Source: Candidatus Omnitrophota bacterium (GTDB taxonomy: Bacteria; Omnitrophota; Gorgyraeia; Gygaellales; Profunditerraquicolaceae). From it: 11,848 bases of DNA. The stretch is from contig CAIVOB010000120.1 in NCBI GenBank assembly GCA_903907475.1, forward strand, positions 1 through 11,848, given 5' to 3'. Positions 6,985 through 11,848 of the stretch are shown here, piece by piece (positions within the stretch are counted from its first letter, which is position 1; every line of letters starts with the position of its first letter). Under the pieces are notes generated by a model. The model was not told where the DNA came from, ran no database searches, and saw only the letters and a program-made list of their open reading frames with translations. The translations under genes and the position numbers were made by a program.

Positions 6985-7024
6985 TAAAAATGCTGTAAAG
7001 GTAAGTTATCCTGCCCTTTACAGC
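6985..7024 (-). terminator. Terminator-like hairpin in the leader of the nitronate monooxygenase gene
   Basis: Perfect 10-bp arms GCTGTAAAGG (7024-7015 on the minus strand) and CCTTTACAGC (7001-6992), with a 13-nt loop, are followed at once by ATTTTTA (6991-6985). It could end transcripts coming from the gene at 7083-7418. However, the promoter at 7059-7086 lies upstream of it, so it is also inside the leader of the flavoprotein gene and could act as an attenuator. Confidence 0.65.
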
Positions 7025-7026
7025 TA

Positions 7027-7053
7027 CTAGATTCCCTAAAGTACAATATCTAG
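7027..7053 (-). repeat. Inverted repeat at the 5' end of the flavoprotein leader
   Basis: Arms CTAGAT/ATCTAG (7048-7053 and 7027-7032) enclose 15 nt and lie just upstream of the terminator-like hairpin. The predicted transcription start (about 7051) falls at the first arm, so the RNA hairpin may lose one or two pairs. The loop contains CTTTA, which could pair for 5 bp with TAAAG in the ascending arm of the terminator. This is suggestive but weak. Confidence 0.35.
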
Positions 7054-7058
7054 GCTTG

Positions 7059-7086
7059 ATTATAGCACTGAAAACATATTTTTCAA
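7059..7086 (-). promoter_or_regulatory. Extended -10 promoter of the nitronate monooxygenase gene
   Basis: On the minus strand, -35 TTGAAA (7086-7081) and a perfect -10 TATAAT (7064-7059) are separated by 16 bases, with an extended -10 TGC directly before the hexamer. It overlaps the stop codon of the gene at 7083-7418. The start point would be near 7051, giving a leader of about 94 nt. Confidence 0.75.
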
Positions 7087-7418
7087 TCTTTTAGTTTACA
7101 CGCGCAATGCTTTTTGCTTAAAATTTTTATTTGCTGCTTCGGAGAATCCACAAACACGGTTTGCTTTTTATTACCCAGAGCTTCTTTCTGATTTAAAACG
7201 CTCTGATGCTGATATCCTCGAGACCTCATTTCCTGCACTAACATTCGATGCCTTAAATACAAAGCTGCTAATTTACCTTTCCAACGTAAAGTTTCCGGAT
7301 GCCGCGCGTATCCTTTTTTACCCTTGGTAAGAATAGACCAAATTGCATGCAACTCTCGATGTTCACCTAAGAGATGATTGCGGCATAATTTATTAACCGA
7401 AAGATCCCAAATCCTCAT
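7083..7418 (-). CDS. Pyrimidine-dimer DNA glycosylase-family protein (T4 endonuclease V-like)
   Basis: The 111-aa product begins MRIWDLS and contains NHLLGEHRELHAI (14-26) and GKKGYARHPETLRW (33-46), the pattern of the Pyr_excise family (PF03013). Against T4 endonuclease V as I recall it (QHLMAEYREL), Glu22 falls on catalytic Glu23, Arg21 on Arg22 and His15 on His16. Such enzymes cut the glycosidic bond at UV dimers using the N-terminal amine and then nick the strand. It is shorter than the phage enzyme (about 138 aa); the tail after residue 75 is Lys-rich and ends with a Cys-Ala-Cys pair, unlike the T4 tail. The ribosome site is poor (GAG, far upstream). It follows terpene-like gene B by 30 bp on the same strand and is probably last in that operon; a link to isoprenoid chemistry is not obvious. 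Other family members are annotated only as hypothetical. Confidence 0.75.
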   Translation of the reverse strand: MRIWDLSVNKLCRNHLLGEHRELHAIWSILTKGKKGYARHPETLRWKGKLAALYLRHRMLVQEMRSRGYQHQSVLNQKEALGNKKQTVFVDSPKQQIKILSKKHCACKLKD

Positions 7419-7448
7419 GACTTTTTTATTCTCACAAAAATACGCCTC

Positions 7449-8402
7449 TTAGATAAACAAAGATAATTTATTTAATTTTTTTTCTTTCGTAAAAAATACA
7501 ACTTGCATTAAACTTCCTACCCCTTTTAAATACCCATCCGGGTTCGGGCTATACTGGCGCAAATATTCAGCAGTCTCTTCGAATTTTCTTAACAAAGCCC
7601 TTTTAGGGTCAGCGCTTTGATTAATATAATTAATTTTACCATCGGCCAGATCTTCATCGTAATCATAAAAATTATCCAAACCCGCAAAAAAATCTGCGGT
7701 CAGGTCCAAAGCTCGAATAAGATCGATTGGCAAATCATTCATCATAATATACATATCTAACAGAAAACCATTCTTAATCTTATAAGGAACAGCTTTCTCA
7801 ACATTCTCTCTTGCATCCGGAACACCTTGAGCATCATTTACTGCTTTAAGCGTGGCGTAATAGTTCCCAAACTTCGCAATCGGCGCTAATTCTCTAATTT
7901 TTTTTCTTAAATCTAAAAACAATCTATAATCAGCATTCGCTAACAACTTCTGATTCGACTCCTGCTTAAATAAAACCTCTTTATCAATATGTTCATTATC
8001 AAGCAAGTCATCATAAACTCGTTTTAAGAACGCCATAAGAATACACCTTCTTTGTGCCTTGCGATCAGGTAAAATATTATAAGCTAGAAACAAACTGGTA
8101 TGTTCATATAAAAGTACCGCCGCCATCTTAAAAAAACGGTAGTATAATTGCTCCGCTTTAAGTTTACATTCTTTCTTATACCAACGGGGAATAAATTCTT
8201 TAAACCCCGCATCACTGGCTCTAATACAGGAAAACCAACGCTTTTTATCGGCGCTCAGGTTGGCATTGATTTTCACGATCATCTCCCGGTAATGCGGCAG
8301 GCCCCGCGCGTCATTTAACATCCACCACAAACGCTCAAATAGCTTTCTCCCATCTTTAGACAATGAAAAATATAACCCAAAAATCTTCATCTTTTCTAAC
8401 AT
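7449..8402 (-). CDS. Class I terpene-synthase-like protein B (YtpB/DUF2600-like)
   Basis: The frame opens at 8441, but the ATG at 8402 fits better: it follows the preceding stop by 4 bp, and its product starts like the paralogue at 10891-11841 (MLEK..IFGLYFSLSKDG against MLNF..IGILYLTLSKEG). The all-helical 317-aa product has two acid-rich motifs of class I isoprenoid synthases: DDLLDN at 131-136 and LDNFYDYDEDLADGKINY at 242-259. The second resembles the 'LDYF.DQEED...GDLNF' motif I recall from YtpB/DUF2600 (tetraprenyl-beta-curcumene synthase), and the first its 'DYLDN'. Such motifs hold Mg2+ and the diphosphate of a prenyl substrate. The substrate and product are unknown. No Shine-Dalgarno precedes the ATG, so coupling to the radical SAM gene is likely. 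Squalene/phytoene synthase-like or UbiA-like are alternatives; the latter is less likely, since no membrane helices are evident. Confidence 0.65.
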   Translation of the reverse strand: MLEKMKIFGLYFSLSKDGRKLFERLWWMLNDARGLPHYREMIVKINANLSADKKRWFSCIRASDAGFKEFIPRWYKKECKLKAEQLYYRFFKMAAVLLYEHTSLFLAYNILPDRKAQRRCILMAFLKRVYDDLLDNEHIDKEVLFKQESNQKLLANADYRLFLDLRKKIRELAPIAKFGNYYATLKAVNDAQGVPDARENVEKAVPYKIKNGFLLDMYIMMNDLPIDLIRALDLTADFFAGLDNFYDYDEDLADGKINYINQSADPKRALLRKFEETAEYLRQYSPNPDGYLKGVGSLMQVVFFTKEKKLNKLSLFI

Positions 8403-8406
8403 TGGT

Positions 8407-9651
8407 TTAATTTTTAAAATAGGTAAATATCTTTTGCACATGATTCGGGCTCATAAAACTGCTCAATTTATTTTTTTCTGCAAGCGCTAAAGCAATTCTC
8501 CCAAAACACATCGGATCTTGGCCAAATACTCCTTGGCTATCACTTTCGTAAGTATAACCATTACCGCGACAGCCATAACAAAGCTCTAATTTCTTACTAT
8601 AATCGCAAACCCCACAAAAACCCTTTAAATTTTTATACGCCCGGCGAACACGTTTTAGCAGGACATTACGCTCTAGTTTACGCTTAATATTCTTATCATT
8701 TAAATTTCCTAAATGCTTGTCTACTCCACAACAAACACTTAAGGCGCCATTACGCTCTAAAAATATTCCCCTGCCATAAGTCAATTTATCACAAGCCGCA
8801 GGAAAAACGCTCCCATAAGGCGGCTGCCAAATATTTGATTCCCGGGCTTCCTTTTTACTTAATCCAGAGCGCAAAGACAAATTTAAAAGCGAAAGTTCAT
8901 AAATATCCTTAACATATTGCTCCGGGTTAATATTTAGTTGCTTAAAATTTTTAACGCAGCCCCCCTTAATCACCGGCACTTCCACAAAAGGCACAAATCC
9001 GTTCTTAAAACATCTTCTCCAAAACGATAAAAGATCCCCCCGGTTAATGCCGGTATATAAAAATTCAGCAATAACCCTGGTTTTCTTATAACGTTTACTT
9101 AGACTCTTTACCAAATCCCAGCTTTGCCGAATCTTAAAATAAGCGTCTTTATTTTTTATCAGCTGCGCTACGGATTTTTTGCTCCCCCAATCTTTCATAA
9201 ATAACACGCCCTCTTGGTCGAATAAAACCTTTAAAACAGATTCTTCTAAAGCAATCCCGGAAGTAGCCAGGCAAACCCTGACTTTTAAATCTTTACTTAA
9301 CCAAGAAATCATTTTTTTCAGAAATTTATTCGGCTCCTCTGCTTCCTTATCCCAAAGTGTGGGCTCACGCCCATAGAGAGTCACAAACTCCAGCCCCAAT
9401 TTTTTTAATTTTTTAAAAAAACGCTGAAAAAGCTTAAACTCCGCGTTAAGATCATTAACCGTTTTATTTTTTTTCTCATCGTCATAGGATCGCAGAACCG
9501 GGCAAGTAATACAGCCGGCCTGACATCTACCGGTAATATTAAACTCTACGTATTGGACTAAGGATTCTTTCGCTGGAACGCTTAATGCGTTACCAATAGT
9601 TTTAAATCTTCCCCAAGGGGTTGCTCGGGTCGGAAGGTTAAGATTGCTCAT
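8407..9651 (-). CDS. Radical SAM/SPASM-type enzyme 2 (414 aa)
   Basis: The radical SAM cluster motif CQAGCITC (Cys43, Cys47, Cys50; CxxxCxxC) follows VEFNITGR. The usual GGEP is replaced by GREP in TLYGREPTLW (91-100), and LATSG (128-132) is the next barrel strand. The C-terminal third is Cys-rich: C287, C307-C308, C346, C349, C358, C361 and C382, arranged like a SPASM or twitch domain that holds extra Fe-S clusters. This class forms the 5'-deoxyadenosyl radical from SAM; SPASM members often modify peptides, but also sugars and other small molecules. Here the neighbours are isoprenoid-synthase-like, so a prenyl or terpenoid substrate is the best guess. The ATG overlaps the TAA of enzyme 1 by one base (TAATG), a coupled start. 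The gene for terpene-like protein B begins 4 bp after its stop. No B12-binding domain is present. Confidence 0.85.
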   Translation of the reverse strand: MSNLNLPTRATPWGRFKTIGNALSVPAKESLVQYVEFNITGRCQAGCITCPVLRSYDDEKKNKTVNDLNAEFKLFQRFFKKLKKLGLEFVTLYGREPTLWDKEAEEPNKFLKKMISWLSKDLKVRVCLATSGIALEESVLKVLFDQEGVLFMKDWGSKKSVAQLIKNKDAYFKIRQSWDLVKSLSKRYKKTRVIAEFLYTGINRGDLLSFWRRCFKNGFVPFVEVPVIKGGCVKNFKQLNINPEQYVKDIYELSLLNLSLRSGLSKKEARESNIWQPPYGSVFPAACDKLTYGRGIFLERNGALSVCCGVDKHLGNLNDKNIKRKLERNVLLKRVRRAYKNLKGFCGVCDYSKKLELCYGCRGNGYTYESDSQGVFGQDPMCFGRIALALAEKNKLSSFMSPNHVQKIFTYFKN

Positions 9652-10859
9652 TAAAGCCCCCGGGCGGATTTTATTTTTAAAAATGATCGATAGTTGCGAG
9701 ACATCACTTTGGCTAATCGCGGAGTAATTGAATTTCTTTCATTAAATGAAACAGTCGAAGTCCATTGTTTACCTAACAAATACTTTTTAAAACCTTCCGG
9801 ATCAGCATAAATCGGACATTCTCCGGGATATTGAGCATGGCACCAATCAAGAGTAGAATCTTTAATCAATCGCTCAATATCTCCTCCTAAAATATTATGC
9901 TTAGCATAATGAAAGAAGGGACAGCATTTTATATTTCCATCAACATCAAAGAATATTAATCCCGAGCAGCGCTTCTGCGCCGTTTCCTGCATATAAATTT
10001 CAGAATTTTTAATAATCTGAGCTTTTCTCTTTTCCATTAAATAATAAGTTTTAGCCGTTGGCACAAGCTTCGGAAGAGCTTGCGCACCCACCGGAATATA
10101 CTCCAAATACCGGGCTAAAATTGCGCCCTTCTTTTTCATAATTTTTACGAATTTTTTACTAAGGACTTCTCGGGCGTTAAGATTCGTAACCATGGATAAA
10201 TATCCCCAGGGTATCCGAGCGGCATTTAAAATTTTAATCGCGCGCTGTACTTGAAGATAGCTCCCTTGACCTTTAAAATAATCATGCCGCTTTTGCGCGC
10301 CTCCATCAACACTTAAAACTGGTATCAGATTACCTAAAGCAGAAAGTTTAGCAGCATATGACCGATTAATCGGACCGCCATTAGTAAACATAAAAAAAAG
10401 AATATCCGGATTATTTTTAGCGATCGCCAAAACACGCCGGTCTAAAGTTGGCTCTCCGCCGGTAACAAAAACATGTTTATAATTATTCCGCGCTAATTTC
10501 ACTATGCGCTTAACTACCGCGTCTTTCATGTTCTTCTTAAACTCCGCTCGAGAATAGCAATGCTGACATTGCTGATTACAATGCTTGGTAATTTCCATAA
10601 TTATCGAACCATGCCGCCCATCTTTATTGATTTTGCGCCGATAGATTCTAAGATAAGCACGAAAAAAACCCGACCTAAAACGCGGATTAGAAATCATCTT
10701 TGAAATCTCCGACAAATGCGCCAAAAATTGCTCTTGAACCAAAGGATCGCGGGCCAACTTATTTAACTCACCCTTATACTGCGCTAATTGGCGCGGAAAT
10801 TTTTGCTTTAATAATTTAGCTAACTCCGGAAGTAATTTTTTTGCCCCAACTTTTTTCAT
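9651..10859 (-). CDS. Radical SAM/SPASM-type enzyme 1 (402 aa)
   Basis: After an 85-residue basic, helical N-terminal extension comes IIMEITKHCNQQCQHCY with Cys94, Cys98 and Cys101 (CxxxCxxC), the site of the SAM-cleaving [4Fe-4S] cluster. VTGGEPTLD (132-140) is the canonical GGEP, MFTNGGP (157-163) the next strand and VLSVDGGAQKRHDYF (181-195) the SAM-binding strand. C-terminal C298, C312-C313, C340 and C348, with DVDGNIKCCPF (305-315), look like a SPASM/twitch domain. The frame opens at a GTG at 10871, but the ATG at 10859 is preferred: GGAG (complement of 10871-10874) lies 11 bases upstream and MKKVGAKK is a normal start. It follows terpene-like gene A by about 30 bp and overlaps enzyme 2 by one base. 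It is only distantly similar to enzyme 2, so the two are probably not interchangeable. The substrate is unknown. Confidence 0.87.
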   Translation of the reverse strand: MKKVGAKKLLPELAKLLKQKFPRQLAQYKGELNKLARDPLVQEQFLAHLSEISKMISNPRFRSGFFRAYLRIYRRKINKDGRHGSIIMEITKHCNQQCQHCYSRAEFKKNMKDAVVKRIVKLARNNYKHVFVTGGEPTLDRRVLAIAKNNPDILFFMFTNGGPINRSYAAKLSALGNLIPVLSVDGGAQKRHDYFKGQGSYLQVQRAIKILNAARIPWGYLSMVTNLNAREVLSKKFVKIMKKKGAILARYLEYIPVGAQALPKLVPTAKTYYLMEKRKAQIIKNSEIYMQETAQKRCSGLIFFDVDGNIKCCPFFHYAKHNILGGDIERLIKDSTLDWCHAQYPGECPIYADPEGFKKYLLGKQWTSTVSFNERNSITPRLAKVMSRNYRSFLKIKSARGL

Positions 10860-10890
10860 TATTACCAACACTCCAATTTTTTAGTTAAAA

Positions 10891-11841
10891 TTAATCAATA
10901 TTTAAAAAACTATTTTCAATATTTGTGCCCCGTTCTTTCGCATCGATAATTCGCGTCGTAATCATCTCCATAAATTTAATTAATTTATCCGGATTCGGAG
11001 CAGCTTGTTTTATAATCTCCCGGCAAACTTCGAATTGTTTCCACATTACCTCTTCCGGCTCTTTAGCCATAATCATATAAGTTACCCGATTGATCTGCCT
11101 ATCGTGCTCTAAATCCGCTAATTCATCTAGCATATATAGCCATCTGGCCACCGGTTTTAATACTATTTTTAATTTTTCAGGGATTTCATTGACCATGATA
11201 TACATAAATAGTAAAGCAACATATGGAGCAACCTCATCCAAAACTATTTCCGCCTTCTCCGGTGTATACGCAAATAAACTGCAAACGCTAAACCCCTGTA
11301 AATGTTCGTAATATTTAGCGAAAAGTTCTGGGGGCGCGAGTTTACGCTCCAAGTGCTTAAGCTGCCTTAAAAAGTCAAGCTCTTTTGGTATTAAAGCCTT
11401 ATAATCAAAAGCCGCGAATAGTTCCTGAAATGAATATCCTTGGTTATCAAAAAGATCGTTCCATTCCCGATGCGTAAAAGCCACCAAGACACAACGCTCT
11501 TGCGCTGCTTTATCATAGGCAAGATTAAATGCCTCAAGCATCTTGCCCCACATCAAAAGACTAAACCATCCGTAAGCCACAAATCTAGCGTACATCACGG
11601 ATTTATCACGCCCAAGGCTAGCACATAATTTATTTGACGCCTGTTGATTAAATACTTTATCGCAAACTTTAAGCGTTTTGACAAAATAAAGAATTTTCGC
11701 CGCATCTATTACTATCGGTTTGGTCAAAACTTTATTAACTTGGCGGGATTTATTAAAAGCTTTTTTTAAAAAACACTTGCCTTCCTTACTCAGCGTTAAA
11801 TATAATATTCCAATTTGAAACTCTGCTCCAAAGTTTAACAT
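10891..11841 (-). CDS. Class I terpene-synthase-like protein A (YtpB/DUF2600-like)
   Basis: This 316-aa, mainly helical protein is a diverged paralogue of the product of 7449-8402. Shared landmarks in the same order are the start (LTLSKEG), the first acidic motif NDLFDN (128-133), the 'ERKLAPPELFAKYY' region (164-178), the helix FMYIMVNEIP (212-221), the second motif LDELADLEHDRQINRVTY (238-255) and AAPNPDKLIK (280-289). The D..DN core of motif 1 and the D...D...HD of motif 2 match the DUF2600-type pattern I recall, but the DGK step of paralogue B is absent here (DRQINR). It may be a catalytic class I synthase or a partner subunit. The ATG at 11841 follows an in-frame TAA directly, so the start is fixed; that TAA may end another gene beyond the window. 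It is the most upstream visible gene of the operon, and the promoter is outside. Confidence 0.6.
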   Translation of the reverse strand: MLNFGAEFQIGILYLTLSKEGKCFLKKAFNKSRQVNKVLTKPIVIDAAKILYFVKTLKVCDKVFNQQASNKLCASLGRDKSVMYARFVAYGWFSLLMWGKMLEAFNLAYDKAAQERCVLVAFTHREWNDLFDNQGYSFQELFAAFDYKALIPKELDFLRQLKHLERKLAPPELFAKYYEHLQGFSVCSLFAYTPEKAEIVLDEVAPYVALLFMYIMVNEIPEKLKIVLKPVARWLYMLDELADLEHDRQINRVTYMIMAKEPEEVMWKQFEVCREIIKQAAPNPDKLIKFMEMITTRIIDAKERGTNIENSFLNID

Positions 11842-11848
11842 TTACGCC

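Noticed and set aside
8403..8441. Start of terpene-like protein B at 8441
   Set aside because: It overlaps the radical SAM 2 gene, and the 13 extra residues have no counterpart in paralogue A, which aligns from the ATG at 8402.
7449..11841. Reading the cluster as a RiPP (modified peptide) system because of the two SPASM proteins
   Set aside because: I found no small precursor-peptide gene between or beside the radical SAM genes, and the flanking proteins look like isoprenoid synthases. A precursor outside the window cannot be excluded.

Overview
The window (about 40% G+C by eye) looks like a chromosomal stretch from an uncultivated Gram-negative bacterium. A TolC/MacA/MacB-type pump implies an outer membrane. 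A CxxC-x17-CxxC mini zinc protein, a short-hairpin adaptor and a signal-peptide/STI1-like protein are gene types I associate with Omnitrophota, Elusimicrobia and similar metagenomic lineages; this assignment is an impression, not a result. No rRNA, tRNA, CRISPR array, insertion sequence or phage gene was seen. Nearly everything is on the minus strand, so transcription runs right to left; the one convincing plus-strand gene is at 732-1217.

Left end (1-731): the start of an unidentified gene (1-55), a strong intrinsic terminator (about 82-122), and a two-gene minus-strand operon missed by a 60-aa cut-off: a 54-aa zinc protein (320-484) followed directly, in the same frame after one stop codon, by a 50-aa highly charged protein (167-319). 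A good sigma-70-type promoter lies at 548-576, and a second, divergent one at 672-700 drives the secreted STI1-like protein at 732-1217.

Middle left (1221-5824): a compact minus-strand operon in the order AbrB/SpoVT-type regulator, TolC-family outer-membrane protein, membrane-fusion protein, MacB-like ABC ATPase-permease. Together these make a complete tripartite exporter or efflux pump. Its promoter (5796-5824) is followed at once by three tandem 9-bp repeats containing a 15-bp palindrome, a likely operator for the regulator encoded first in the operon. The operon ends 3 bp from the convergent gene at 732-1217.

Middle right (5869-7086): a nitronate monooxygenase/enoyl-reductase-type flavoprotein with its own extended -10 promoter. 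Its roughly 94-nt leader contains a terminator-like hairpin, so attenuation is possible.

Right (7083-11841): a tight operon of five genes in transcription order: class I terpene-synthase-like protein A, radical SAM/SPASM protein 1, radical SAM/SPASM protein 2, class I terpene-synthase-like protein B, and a small pyrimidine-dimer-glycosylase-family protein. A and B are diverged paralogues whose two acidic motifs resemble those of the YtpB/DUF2600 (tetraprenyl-beta-curcumene synthase) family. Two radical SAM enzymes flanked by two such proteins, with overlaps or very small gaps, suggest an undescribed isoprenoid-forming and radical-modifying pathway. This is the most interesting part of the window. 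The operon promoter lies beyond the right edge, so more genes may belong to it.
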